A stretch of 58,474 nt of DNA from Bigelowiella natans CCMP2755 (Eukaryota > Cercozoa > Chlorarachniophyceae). The stretch lies in contig ADNK01000269.1 of NCBI GenBank assembly GCA_000320545.1, positions 1 through 58,474 of the forward strand, given 5' to 3'. Under the pieces are notes generated by a model. It was not told where the DNA came from. It searched no databases and worked only from the letters and a program-made list of their open reading frames with translations. Position 1 is the stretch's first letter. Each line of letters opens with the position of its first letter. Shown in pieces: positions 41,808 to 52,907 of this stretch. The position numbers and the translations under genes are program-made.

Positions 41808-41857
<50 letters not shown>
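41808..41857. repeat. (CA)n-(TA)n compound microsatellite
   Basis: About 13 CA units followed by about 12 TA units. Confidence 0.94.
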
Positions 41858-41860
<3 letters not shown>

Positions 41861-43052
41861 ATGACGTTATCTATAATAAATATTTATAATAGACATAGTA
41901 ATATGATGTATATTATACACATATCACATTATGTTGTCTAATGATAATGTAGGAGTGCTTGCCAAGATGCGAGAAAATGATCTAGATAAAGATAGCATCT
42001 TAGCTGTAAATGTGATTTGCAATGATTTTATTTTGTAGATCCCCCATCGTAATTGTAGTTTGAAACACGGTCTAACACCGCCTCATATGAACATCACATG
42101 CGCTTGTGAGTGGCATCACTTGGGTATGCAACTATGTGCAGCTAGTGCCGTTTTCATTCAATCATTCTCATATTTCAGTCACAGTGTGTGACTAACTCTC
42201 CGCTGCAGCGTGGGCTTGAAGAATATGCCTTGGGGTGTGGAAAAAATAATAATAGTCCCGTCATGTTCAGAGCACAGTTGTTGAGAAAGAGCGACACACA
42301 CAATCCGATATATTCAATGGTTCATCAAGTAAACCGAAAGCATACCTTCGAAGTGTTGATGGATAAACGAAGGTCTTATCACACGCTGAACGTATAACAA
42401 CGCATTATTAGCTTTAAGAAAGTAGGAAACTTGTTCATGATGTACCCACCTGCGCACTCGTACTGCGATGTGTGCGATCTCTGAATGTGTACAAATATTC
42501 GTATTCATTATAGTCCGCATTTGTTAGCGCTAAGCAGCTTCATTATTACCATGTGTGCTTGTAAGCTGGTTCGATGCTTATACCAGCGGTTACAGGTATC
42601 ACAATGATATGTGGTCGAATTCTGATGGAAGACATAAAGCCGCCTTTTTTACATTATGTTTCTCTATCGTAAAAACCATATTTATAAACCTCATGCGTCA
42701 TTCCATGCAGCCCCAGGTCGTTCTTATTCGACGTTTTGTATTGGCACTACGAGATTGGTTTATATTAAACTATGTTTCACATAAAATCTTCCGCAGCAAC
42801 ATGGATGGACAACTCTCCACCACTGTCTAGATTGTGGTAATCATTTACCTTTGAGCATCTGAAAGGCTTTACGTGTTTATTGTACGCCATCTAATTATTT
42901 AGTTGAACACCCCTGAATTCAGTTGAGACCAATTCTTTCTTAACATACACCCCCATGTCAACCTTTCCACCACACTAGGATGATGAGAATTGTCATCGTC
43001 AAATAAGCTCCAACGCACACACACACGCAAACACACACATAAATAAATATGT

Positions 43053-43055
<3 letters not shown>

Positions 43056-43103
<48 letters not shown>

Positions 43104-43106
43104 AAC

Positions 43107-43144
<38 letters not shown>
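43056..43144. repeat. (CT)n-(CA)n compound microsatellite
   Basis: About 18 CT units, then an interrupted CA run of about 50 bp. Confidence 0.95.
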
Positions 43145-43145
<1 letters not shown>

Positions 43146-43557
43146 ACTGTGTTGAACGCTTCATCACAGCTTGGACACTTCAGTTTCGACAGAACCTGAT
43201 AAGATGCGGGGGTTGGGGTTATTCATTTTTAGTATTATGGTAATAGTATTATCATAGTGTGGCTCACTGGTATTCTTCGCCGCCGCAGAGATGTTTTCTG
43301 ATTATCAGCATATTGGCTTTAAGCATAATGGAGATGTCATCTTCGGATTGCATAAAAAACACATTCACGAGCGGCCAAAAACGCTATGTAGACACTATAA
43401 TATAAACTTGATTTGATAAGATCGAAATGGTGCGGTGTTCGTTCACCATATTGCAATTGTGATTCTTTAGCTTTGACAAAGAGTTTTCAACGAAATGGCA
43501 CTGGATGAATAAAGCAAAACAGAATTTCCATTGTTCGACGGCGTAAATATTGGAAGG

Positions 43558-43969
43558 TTAACAGACATGTGATAACACCTTGGGACAAGTAAGGGATTTC
43601 ATATGCTTTTGGCGAATGTGCAATGCGCGACCACTCTGGGAAATTCATACAAATAACTCAGTAGGATTCTGGTGTAGCTAAAAATGCAAGAATGACCTGG
43701 TAGACGTACGCTGCATCACAATGCGGACACTGATACTTTGCCGCCTACACGTGGTAATTAAAGTAAATTAATCTTCTATCGCTGAATATTTTAGAAATTG
43801 ACCTGTTCTCTAGTCGTTGGGCCCTGGGTTTCTAATAAAATGCTCAGTCTCAGAGCTTTTTCGATGATCAAAAGGATTCCCGCCAAACTCTTTACGCAGC
43901 TGGGCACAGCCATTAGAGCCCCATTACTTTGTTCCCTTTCCGTCCCCTCTTCGTTCAGCCTCCTTGCAA
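43558..43969 (-). CDS. C2H2 zinc-finger protein, 3-prime exons
   Basis: Three exons on the minus strand: about 43969-43803, 43744-43697, 43635-43558 (stop). The joined sequence gives one classical finger, split by an intron: YQCPHCDAAYVYQ then SGRALHIRQKH, i.e. C-x2-C-x12-H-x4-H with the aromatic and leucine core positions in place. Upstream is a helical segment (AVPSCVKSLAGILLIIEKAL). The short tail ends KVLSHVC. Such fingers bind DNA, RNA or protein. The 5-prime part of the gene is not resolved. A charged frame at 44100-44150 (RRHRHRDREREK) next to the (GGTC)n repeat may belong to it. Confidence 0.68.
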
Positions 43970-44896
43970 CTTAGTACGAGTATATAGAGGAGTAGACAAC
44001 CTTCTCTCTCTCCCTATCTCTGTGCCTATGCCTCCTCTCTCCCTCTCGGTCGGTCGGTCGGTCGGTCGGTCGGTCGGTCGGTCGGCGTCGGCTTTGCTCT
44101 GGTGGCAGGACTGCTGGCAATGATGATTTTACCTAAAAATAAGAGCGACGAAATCAGATTAACATTTGTTGGTGAAATTTCCTAAAACGGAGTTTGTTTG
44201 CTTTTTAGGGTATGGTATGTAGCTGGTAACGACCGGCAGCTTTTGCCGAAACTGAAATGTATCCGACGTGCGTACTGGGTGAAGAGGGTGGCGAGGAGGA
44301 GGACTTGATTTCCATGAGAGAGAAAAGAACAAAGCTGCTGACTGGCAGGCACATTGCGTTTGTCATTCTTATTTATTCTTTTGTTTGAGAAAAAGTTTCA
44401 TCGCATCTGTCGGCACGTGATATCCCTCCCTTGCTCGGAGAACGTACAGCGAAGATAAAGACCGCTCCTCCCCCGTACCTGCTTTAATGAGGCAGCCTTT
44501 GCTCAACCCCAACGAAGAGCAGCAAAATGGTCACAAGAACATCTTTCAGGCTTAGTTCTTGACTTTGTGAGACAATTTACTTTTATTAGAGTATAGGAAC
44601 ATATCCCTGCCATCAGGCCGGGGGTATGTTTGGGGCAGTTAATTCCATCGCATGCTTAACTTTGCTTCTAACCTACGCCATATTTCTTCTGTGAATGGTC
44701 TTTGTTTCTTAACAGTTGGTGGGAGTCAGGCTTGCGGCTATGAGTCGACTTCTCGCAAAACCGAGATGTTCAATGTTTTGACGGTGAATTCTCCTCCATT
44801 ATCGGTTGTATTTGTCACACTACTAGCAACTTTCCTACTCACAACTTCGCAAGAACCCCACACTAGTCTATAGCAAAACCATTAACTAATCTCTAG
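43970..44896. other. Intergenic or 5-prime parts of neighbouring genes; (GGTC)n
   Basis: Probably contains upstream exons of both the C2H2 gene (minus) and the membrane-protein gene (plus). An open plus stretch at 44716-44766 (LVGVRLAAMSRLLAKPR) ends at a gt but does not match the phase of the next exon. The (GGTC)n microsatellite is at 44048-44085. Confidence 0.45.
44048..44085. repeat. (GGTC)n microsatellite
   Basis: About nine GGTC units; on the minus strand they would encode DRPT repeats if transcribed in frame. Confidence 0.94.
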
Positions 44897-45402
44897 GACG
44901 CATGGAAAGAGTTTGGTGACCTGCTGTCGGCACCGGTGAGAGGCATAAAACACCATTGTATTCTTAATAATCAGCGATATCATTGTTGCCGCCATTGTCG
45001 TCGTTCTTCCGAATATCAGGTGTTCCTAGCATGGTCCTTGCTAAAGTCAATCTTGTGGGCCCCTATAGGCCTTATTTTCTTTGCTATCATCCCTGGCGCT
45101 CTCCATTGCTGGAGGCCATCTAAAAGGTTTATTTCGCCTGTTACCCTCGGCATTCCCCTTTCACGTTTTCCCTCTTTACTTCTTTGGGTAACAATGATCT
45201 CTCCAGCTTCACGGAAGCTAATATATTCTTCTCTTCATACATTGGTTATCTAAAGGATCGACGAGGAGGATGCGATGAGCGAGTTCGACACACAGGACAA
45301 AAGTCGCCACCGGCAACGTGCTCATACGACGTATATTCAAAAGACCGACTTCCTTACTTGCGAAGTTTGGCCAGGTGATTTTCCATGCTAATGATTGAGC
45401 GT

Positions 45403-45445
<43 letters not shown>

Positions 45446-45717
45446 CCATAAATTTCCACATAATTAGTTCCTTCGGCGCGAAACCGTTACGCGTACATCA
45501 TCATCGATAAGGCGAGTGGCAGTTGCTGCGTGGTTGACCCTCCCCCTCCTTCCGTAACGCGACAAGGGCAGGACTGCTCAGCCCTCTTTGCAGCTTGCTC
45601 TAGCTTAGGTGTTAATCCGACTTATCTGTTCGTCACGCAGGTAGTGAGTACTATGTCTGCAACTGCACTATTAGCTCGCATAATGAAAACGTATGCTAAT
45701 AATCCCTCTATTTTCAT

Positions 45718-45761
<44 letters not shown>

Positions 45762-47324
45762 TATGCTGTTGAATTTGAGAATCAATAAGATTTTTAAAGC
45801 TTGCATGTCCTACCCAAACATCGCGCACATGTGACAGGGCCAAGACGCTGATGAGGCGGCCAAAGGCGTACAGATTGCCCTTCGGTGTTTTCCAAATGCA
45901 AAAGTCATAGACGAGGCGGCAAGCCAGAAACAGCAGCACCAACCACTATTTCTCGGGAAGGAAACCTGCCTTCTTCCGATAACGTTGATAGGACGGCTTG
46001 CATTGGCCATCGTTCCAGGTTTTTAACAATCACTGCCGAATTGTCTGCTATTCGATGAGGGCGCTAGTAGTTATAAAAAGATGAAAATGTTTCTAGATCC
46101 TTCGGCAATCTTGTTCTCTGTTTTCTGTCCCCCCCCCCCCCCCCCTACTTCCAAGATGACCCAATCGCGCTATTTTTAAACAGCCGACGGATTACTCAGT
46201 CTTCAGCGTGCAGAAGCTTTGTTCAACGGGGACGGAATGGGACCTTCTGTTGCCTCTAATCTTCCTGTGACTAGAAAAGGCAGCGCCAGTGACTCTGACA
46301 ACGACGTACTTAGCCGTATACCTGGTGATAACACTTCCTCCCATCCCAAATCTTTCTACATCTTACGGTTTTCGTTTTATTACCCCATTCCCTCTCTCTG
46401 TCTTTTTCGCTTTTCGTCTCAGATCGTTGCTTTGTATTTCCGAGCTCTGAAAATACAGCGCGACTAAGGTATACAGATTCTGGGGAGAGAGAGAGAAGTC
46501 GGGATATAGGGGACAAGAGCAAGAGAAAGAGATAACAGCGAGCGGGATGCATTAATTTGCAACATAGTATATTTTAGTCCTTCTTGCAGATTGCTCTTCG
46601 CTGATTGTTGTTATGATCTTGAATGCGATGTGCTAGACTATTCGCGGCCTGGTTGCAGCCCACAGAATCGTTCCTTACTCACCTGGCGCACCGTGCTCAC
46701 TGTCTGAGAGAGAGCGGCCAGCCAACGATTCCATGTGATGAGCTGTTATTTATTACTATCCTTGTTTCTGTCGTCGCTGTGTTTCTGCCGATTTCCATTC
46801 GGATGCGTGGTAGAAATGAAACCTTACCTTTTTGTTCATGTGACAGACTTGATGAAGGAAGAGCGCAAGGCTAATCCATGGGTTCTCATGAGTGCGAACA
46901 ATGTCAGGCATCAATTTCCCCTTCGACACACGCAATAATTGAAGACCTATGTGCCTCGTTATCATTGATAATTATACCTTGAATATTACCCAAACAATCA
47001 CAGTGAAGAGAACGTTGCCATTTTTATTTTGTCTTGCAGTATAAACGAGAGAACCTCATCAAGGCCGTGGAATGGCGCCTCCTTCAGTATCGCTCTCGGT
47101 CATGTTTATTCCGTCAATTTCGGTGGTTAGGCCCGCAGGAGCCTCCCACGTGGCATCTTCAGCTTAAACTTGTTAATAAGACCCCACCATTACGGGGAAG
47201 GACAGCAAAGACGTATGACAGCGATGATGCTAAAAGTAATAATGAGGATGGAAGCGACTATGGAGACCTCAAGCAAAAGCACTTGCCCCTTCACCGAACT
47301 GAGAATGTATTTATTTCAAACTAA
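44897..47324 (+). CDS. Unknown predicted membrane protein, ten exons
   Basis: Ten exons whose phases all agree: 44897-44935, 45020-45126, 45256-45374, 45641-45690, 45838-46018, 46184-46324, 46423-46468, 46590-46651, 46847-46902, 47040-47324 (stop), 361 residues as modelled. The N-terminal modelled part is DAWKEFGDLLSAPVFLAWSL followed by a hydrophobic helix (LWAPIGLIFFAIIPGAL, one likely membrane segment). Later blocks are TDFLTCEVWPGSEYYVCNC, ETCLLPITLIGRLALAIVP, LLFADCCYDLECDVLDYSRP, ANPWVLMSANNYKRENLIKA and VEWRLLQYRSRSCLFRQFRW. The tail is acidic. I do not recognise the family. The start codon is upstream and unresolved. Introns 5, 6 and 8 carry microsatellite or homopolymer tracts. Confidence 0.62.
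45409..45442. repeat. (GT)n microsatellite
   Basis: About 17 GT units inside an intron of the membrane-protein gene. Confidence 0.93.
45722..45754. repeat. (TA)n microsatellite
   Basis: About 16 TA units, intronic. Confidence 0.93.
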
Positions 47325-47440
47325 ATTACCAAAGATAGACACCCAGGATGTATGAATGTGTAGATTTATTTGTGTGTACTCTGAAATAGGGAAAGGGTGC
47401 AGGAGGGAGCTACCATCAGCAAGAAGAACTAAGCATTGAC

Positions 47441-50215
47441 ATGAAGGTGATGGATATCAACACTTTCTCGAAGAAACTAGAGGAACTTTGGAATCTGTTT
47501 TCTCGAATGGAAAGCCTAGCAACAACTACAGGCAACTATAACAAAACGACAGAGCTAATGCCTACACCTATGGTGCCTAACAACAACAACAAGGAGGAAG
47601 CAATGATATGGGTTGCTCCTACGGTGTGCATGCTACTTTCTCCTCCACCTACCTCTAAAGCTGGTGAGAACAGTCGTACTATCCTCAAGGACAGCAGAAT
47701 CACACCGCGTGAAAACACCAAAATGAGTTCCAACAATACGGAAAATGAGGAAATTAAGACGCTGCGAAACAAACTTGAGAATATCAAGAGAAACAATTTG
47801 AAGCTATCCAAGAAGACAAGCGAGCTTGAAGTGGAGATCCGCCGATTGAACGACAAGGAAGCCGAGTATAAACTAATGTGCGGTAATCTCAAAACCGAGA
47901 ATACAACCCTAGTTGAGAACCTCCGCCAAGAAAAGCAACAGCTCAGATCGCTGCAACAGAAGCAGTTCGAATCGACTATAAACAATAGCAAAAATGAAAA
48001 TGTCGCAGCAGAGCTCAAGAAACAGCAGCAGCAGCTGATCTCCCAGCTCAAGTCTGCTGATGCATCCACAGAGGCCTTACGGAAGGAGAGCGAGGTGCTA
48101 CGGGGGAAGATTGCGACTTCCAAGCAAGATAATAGTAAGCTCGCAGCGACAAACAATGAGCTAGAAGCGGAGATACGTCGAAGATGTAGTGAGGAGACTG
48201 AAAGAACAAGGATATGCAATAAGCTTAGGAGTGAAAATGAAGAACTAAATCAATGTGTCCGCGACGTCAGACAACAGATGCAGCAGGAACGATCCAAGTG
48301 GTCTATTGAAAATGATAAGGCTGCAACGGAGTATGAGAAGAAGCAGCACCAGCTCACCTCAAAACTTAAGCATGCAGAGACAACCGTAGAGTCTTTGAGT
48401 AGGAAGCTCGAGGCGATGCAGTCTGAGAACGAAGGTGCAATGCAGGAGCATACAAGGCTGAACGCTAAGGTTGCAGCAGAGCACAAGCGACAGAAAGAAG
48501 ATCTTTCCTCTCGTCTCCAGGCATCTGACGCTCGCGTTGAAGCCTTACGAAAGGAAGGAGAAGCCCAGCGAGCGAAGATTGCAGCATCCAAAGAAGACAT
48601 TGTGAAGCTATCCAAGAAGACAAGCGAGCTTGAAGTGGAGATCCGCCGATTGAACGACAAGGAAGCCGAGTATAAACTAATGTGCGGTAATCTCAAAACC
48701 GAGAATACAACCCTAGTTGAGAACCTCCGCCAAGAAAAGCAACAGCTCAGATCGCTGCAACAGAAGCAGTTCGAATCGACTATAAACAATAGCAAAAATG
48801 AAAATGCCGCAGCAGAGCTCAAGAAACAGCAGCAGCAGCTGATCTCCCAGCTCAAGTCTGCTGATGCATCCACAGAGGCCTTACGGAAGGAGAGCGAGGT
48901 GCTACGGGGGAAGATTGCGGCCTCCGACGCTCGCGTTGAAGCCTTAGGGAAGGAAAGAGGAGACCTTCGAGCGAAGATTGAAAAATCCAAACAAGAAAAT
49001 GTGAAGCTATTCGAGAGGATAAGCGAGCTTGAAATGGAGATCCGTAGAAAGAACGATAAGGAGGCTGCACAAGCAGAACTAGGTGATGAACTTAGAATTG
49101 AAAAGAATCACTTAACTGAACGCTTGAGGCATGTTAGTCAACAGTTGAAGCAGAAAGAATCCGAATATAATCGGAGTGACAGTAGAAGGGATGAAACCGA
49201 ATCAGAGCTGAAGAAACAGCAGCAGCAGCTCATTTCTCAACTTGAGAATGCCAATGCTGAAATTGAGGCTTTAAGAAAAGAGAAGGAAGCAATTCAAGCT
49301 CAAGGTGAACTCATGAAGCAAGACAATGTCAAACTTGCCGCTCAAACAAGCAAGCTTGAGAAAGAAATACGTATAAAATGTGATGTGGAGGTCGACAAAG
49401 CTAAAAATTACAACCAACTAAAAAATGAAAAAGACGACCTTACTCATCGGCTTCACTGTGCGCAGCAGCAACTGCAGCAGCAGGGAAACGCCTCGGCCGT
49501 GAATGAGGGCAAACTTGAAGAACTCAAAAAAGAGCTGCAGCAGCTCAGCTCCGACCTCAAGAATGCTAACAAGAAAATTGAGTCCCTTACAAATGAGAAG
49601 AAGACTCTGAAATCCAAAAACGAAGCTGTCGTGAGAGACAACACCAAGCTTTTCGCAAAGGTAAACGAACTTGCCGAGAAGGCTTTCCGAAAGAATGAAA
49701 AAGGCACTGAGAAGCAACATTCCCAATCAATCCTCAATGATAGTACGGGCAACAATAGTACCTCTTTAGAACACAAAAAGCAACAGGATCATCTTGCCTC
49801 TCAACTCAAGAATGCAAATGATACCGTCAAGATCTTAAGAGAGGAGAAAGAGAGTCTGCAAGCGAAGAATGAAGCTATTCAAAAAGACAATGCAAAGCTT
49901 TTTGCCAAGGTGAACGAGCTTGCAGAAAAGGCATTCCGAAGGAATGACGATGCTGATAAGACTAGTTTGAGTCAGATTGAGGCTAGGGAGAAGGAGATAT
50001 TAGCCCTCAAAACTAAGCTTCAAGAATTTGAGAAAAAGGTTCGGACCTTCACGGTGGAGAGATCAGAAGGAGACGGAGAAGGCGGAGATGGATGTTTAGG
50101 TGGATCGACTGATCAGTCCTCAAAAGCTACCGCCGCAACTGGAATGAATACTTCTAGTAACGACGAAGTTGGCGACCTGCCAACCGTATCCCGAAAGCAC
50201 GCTAAGAGCAAGTGA
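47441..50215 (+). CDS. Long coiled-coil protein with internal duplication
   Basis: An intronless frame of 924 codons. After about 110 polar residues nearly the whole protein is coiled coil: heptads rich in K, E, Q, N and L with recurring blocks ELKKQQQQLISQLK, EALRKE, KLxxKxxELExEIRR and NELAEKAFR. It ends in an acidic, Ser/Gly-rich tail and KHAKSK. No motor, kinase or membrane domain is seen. Proteins of this kind are cytoskeletal or centrosomal scaffolds, tethers or nuclear filaments, and the sequence does not tell which. Two long segments (47801-48115 and 48605-48919) are almost identical at DNA level, so part of the rod was duplicated or converted recently. Long minus-strand frames across it are shadows. 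Confidence 0.85.
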   Translation: MKVMDINTFSKKLEELWNLFSRMESLATTTGNYNKTTELMPTPMVPNNNNKEEAMIWVAPTVCMLLSPPPTSKAGENSRTILKDSRITPRENTKMSSNNTENEEIKTLRNKLENIKRNNLKLSKKTSELEVEIRRLNDKEAEYKLMCGNLKTENTTLVENLRQEKQQLRSLQQKQFESTINNSKNENVAAELKKQQQQLISQLKSADASTEALRKESEVLRGKIATSKQDNSKLAATNNELEAEIRRRCSEETERTRICNKLRSENEELNQCVRDVRQQMQQERSKWSIENDKAATEYEKKQHQLTSKLKHAETTVESLSRKLEAMQSENEGAMQEHTRLNAKVAAEHKRQKEDLSSRLQASDARVEALRKEGEAQRAKIAASKEDIVKLSKKTSELEVEIRRLNDKEAEYKLMCGNLKTENTTLVENLRQEKQQLRSLQQKQFESTINNSKNENAAAELKKQQQQLISQLKSADASTEALRKESEVLRGKIAASDARVEALGKERGDLRAKIEKSKQENVKLFERISELEMEIRRKNDKEAAQAELGDELRIEKNHLTERLRHVSQQLKQKESEYNRSDSRRDETESELKKQQQQLISQLENANAEIEALRKEKEAIQAQGELMKQDNVKLAAQTSKLEKEIRIKCDVEVDKAKNYNQLKNEKDDLTHRLHCAQQQLQQQGNASAVNEGKLEELKKELQQLSSDLKNANKKIESLTNEKKTLKSKNEAVVRDNTKLFAKVNELAEKAFRKNEKGTEKQHSQSILNDSTGNNSTSLEHKKQQDHLASQLKNANDTVKILREEKESLQAKNEAIQKDNAKLFAKVNELAEKAFRRNDDADKTSLSQIEAREKEILALKTKLQEFEKKVRTFTVERSEGDGEGGDGCLGGSTDQSSKATAATGMNTSSNDEVGDLPTVSRKHAKSK
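47801..48115 (+). repeat. Intragenic duplication, copy 1
   Basis: 315 bp matching 48605-48919 with a single difference seen (gtcgca versus gccgca). The offset is 804 bp, i.e. 268 codons, in frame. Confidence 0.92.
48605..48919 (+). repeat. Intragenic duplication, copy 2
   Basis: Second copy of the 315-bp coiled-coil segment. Flanks on both sides diverge abruptly. Confidence 0.92.
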
Positions 50216-50257
50216 GACAAGCACGTGCTATGAATGCAAATCTCTCATTTTCTCTTT

Positions 50258-50260
<3 letters not shown>

Positions 50261-50299
<39 letters not shown>
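50261..50299. repeat. (CT)n microsatellite between coiled-coil and PX-PH genes
   Basis: About 19 CT units within the short spacer. Confidence 0.93.
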
Positions 50300-50303
<4 letters not shown>

Positions 50304-50486
50304 CTCTCTCTGCACGCATGCGTGTGCGCGTGTGTGTCTGTGTGTATATAAACTATTTTAAATGAAATGTTCTCTTATCTTTCTCGCTTTCTCTCCCTTC
50401 CCCTCCTCTATATCATATATTTGGCTTCCTATTCTTATTTTCACGTGCATATTGTCGTCACGCACCACTGAAGATCTCCCCGAAGA

Positions 50487-51184
50487 ATGTCTACTCGCAT
50501 GTCTATCTCCATGCGGCGGGGACGACGGCCTACACGGAGTAGCATGGCAAACGTCGGGGATTCTACTACAAAGCAGCCTCGAAACCGAGCGGCTAGGAAG
50601 AAGTCAGAGATCGTGGCAGCCCGTGCAGAGATATTGACCTACTTCAAGATAGTGATCGAAAGCACGGAGAAGAAAAAGGATCTTAAGGGCAAGTCCTACA
50701 TCTCGTACGTCATCAGGACCAAAGATAGCAACGACACTAAGGCCAACTGGGAAACGCGACGACGCTTCTCTGAGTTCGACGAACTTCACAGTACTTTCTA
50801 GCCTAATAGTGCAAAAAGGGGCGGGGTTAGAATACACGTGCAACATTTTGACGTTAAAAATACAATCTTTTGTATGTTATTCTCTCAGGCATTTTAAGGC
50901 AGAAATTTCCTCGGTCAAAGCTGCCGTCGCTGCCCCGCAAGAGAGGACTCTTCAGTTATGGCAACAGCTTCATTGAGAAAAGGAGGGTCGCTCTCCAGCA
51001 ATATCTCACCTCGTTAATTTCTATCGGTGAGCTTGCAAAAAGTGCAGATATCTTTAAGTTTCTCACCGAAGATTCGAAGGGCAACACGTCATCTCGCCGA
51101 TCCATGATGGCTTTGGACAACGTGTAAGTTAAAAACCGCCATCCCTTATTACTAACCTGTGTCTGTTCTTTAAGCGGATGCGTA

Positions 51185-51224
<40 letters not shown>

Positions 51225-52867
51225 TTGTATGCAGAGAGAAAATGGAAACATCCACCACTCACCGTAGTTTCTATCTTTCTTACGCTTGTATTTAACAATC
51301 AAATTCCCAACACAGATCAATGCTTGCATTGCTCGACGAAAGCACTCAGCCACGTAAGACGGAAGGATGGCTGATGAAACAAGGTACCTTCAACAAGGCC
51401 TTTAAGAAACGGTATTTCCGCCTCATGATCTCCTCGTTCGGGGACTACGATGGCAAAGATGACGGTGATGAAGGGGAGGGAACTTCTGTTATGCTTCAGT
51501 ACTTCAAGAATAAGAAGTCGACGAAACCTCACGGTTCTGTAGCACTGCGAAGAGTGCCATGGGGGCAGGAAATGACAGTTGTTGAGCTCCTTGAAGGAAG
51601 TACTTTTGGCATTAACGACGGAGAGCGTGTGTATATCCTCAAGGCCGAAACAGTCGAAGGATGCGCAAAGCTGGGTTGGACCTTATCTCTGAACGCCATA
51701 GCTATCCTGCCTGATGACGTCGTTGCGGCGCTTGAAAAAGCTGAGGAGGAAAGGATGGAATTGGTGGAAGAGGTAGAAGAAGAGGAAGCAAAACATACTA
51801 CCCCACAAAAGGGGGCTAATGAAGGTGGGAACGGACAGAGAGCCGAAACAGCAACCGCCATTGATGAGGATGGGAAGGTTGTAGACGATCTCCGGAAGAC
51901 TCTCGCAAGTAAAGACGCCGCCTTAAGGGATAGGGAAGAGAAGCACGCTGAGGAGATTAAGGCTCTCAAAGACCAAATTCGAAAGGCAGAAGAGGCAGCA
52001 ACGACAGCGAGACAACCCGCCTCTGGCTCTACGATTCCACCCCCTCCAGCTTCCGGAATCCCCCCCCCCCCATCCTTCGACATTCCCATTGTTGGGGGGG
52101 AGGGTGGCATTCCACCCCCTCCGGCAGGAGGAATACTCCCACCTCCCCCAATGTTGGAAGGAGCTCTGCCTGTTTCAACTTCGGAAACAGCAACTAGCAG
52201 GGGAGGCCTTCTCGACGCTCTTAAGAAGGGACGCAAGCTGAAGAAAACTACGACCAATAGCAACAAGCAGAAGAACAGCAGCAGCGGTATGAGTTTGTGT
52301 GCGTGTGTTTGTGTTTGTGTCTGAGACGCCTTGTGGGGAAATTGTATTTGCGAATTTAGCCGCATCATCAAAATTTTGAGGCAAAAACACACGTAGATGC
52401 GAAATAGAAATCGTAGGGAAAGCAAGAATGTAATCAATCCGCACTGCAGCATGGAAGTAAATCTAAGTCAGAGATGAAGATTGGAAGTATTGACTATGTT
52501 TGTTCAAATCTTGTGCATCCATTGCTATTGAAAGGATATTCGTCGTTTGTTGAATGATATTTTATATTTCTGCAAGTAGGTGGAGGAGGTGATATGCGAA
52601 GTGCGTTACTCTCCGCAATAAAGAGTGGCAAAAAGTTAAAATCTTCAAAAAATCGGAAACTTCCTGAAAAGAAGGCCGAGCCAGCTGATGGAGGCGGCGG
52701 TGGTAACCTCATGGCAGATCTTATGATGAAGCTCCGAAAGTGTGAAACAACATACTAGCCATCAATACAACTTCAATATTTCCTCATATTTTAGCATACA
52801 ATGATTTGAGTGAGAGTACATTACTTATCGTTTCCGTTGCTATCCCCTCCTTCTATATTTTCTCTCA

Positions 52868-52907
<40 letters not shown>

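Larger units (their letters stand above)
40572..43557. other. Intergenic; composition islands, microsatellites, hairpin
   Basis: From 40.6 to about 41.4 kb lies a CACTCG/GTTGC-word block. From 41.0 to 41.75 kb it grades into a CATGC/GTGCAC island. Then come a perfect hairpin (41769-41799) and several dinucleotide runs. Between 42.18 and 42.84 kb there are moderate open frames on the plus strand (QRGLEEYALGCGKN; LRDWFILNYVSHKIFR) without family resemblance. They may be exons I cannot place. Confidence 0.5.

Noticed and set aside
47536-48990. Long minus-strand frames (227 and 246 codons) in the coiled-coil gene
   Set aside because: They are mirror frames of the repetitive K/E/Q-rich gene on the plus strand, giving Ser/Leu/Phe-rich sequence without features.
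51529-52452. 307-codon minus-strand frame
   Set aside because: It is antisense to the PH, polyproline and WH2 region, which has clear domain evidence. The Gly/Ser-rich reading is a shadow.
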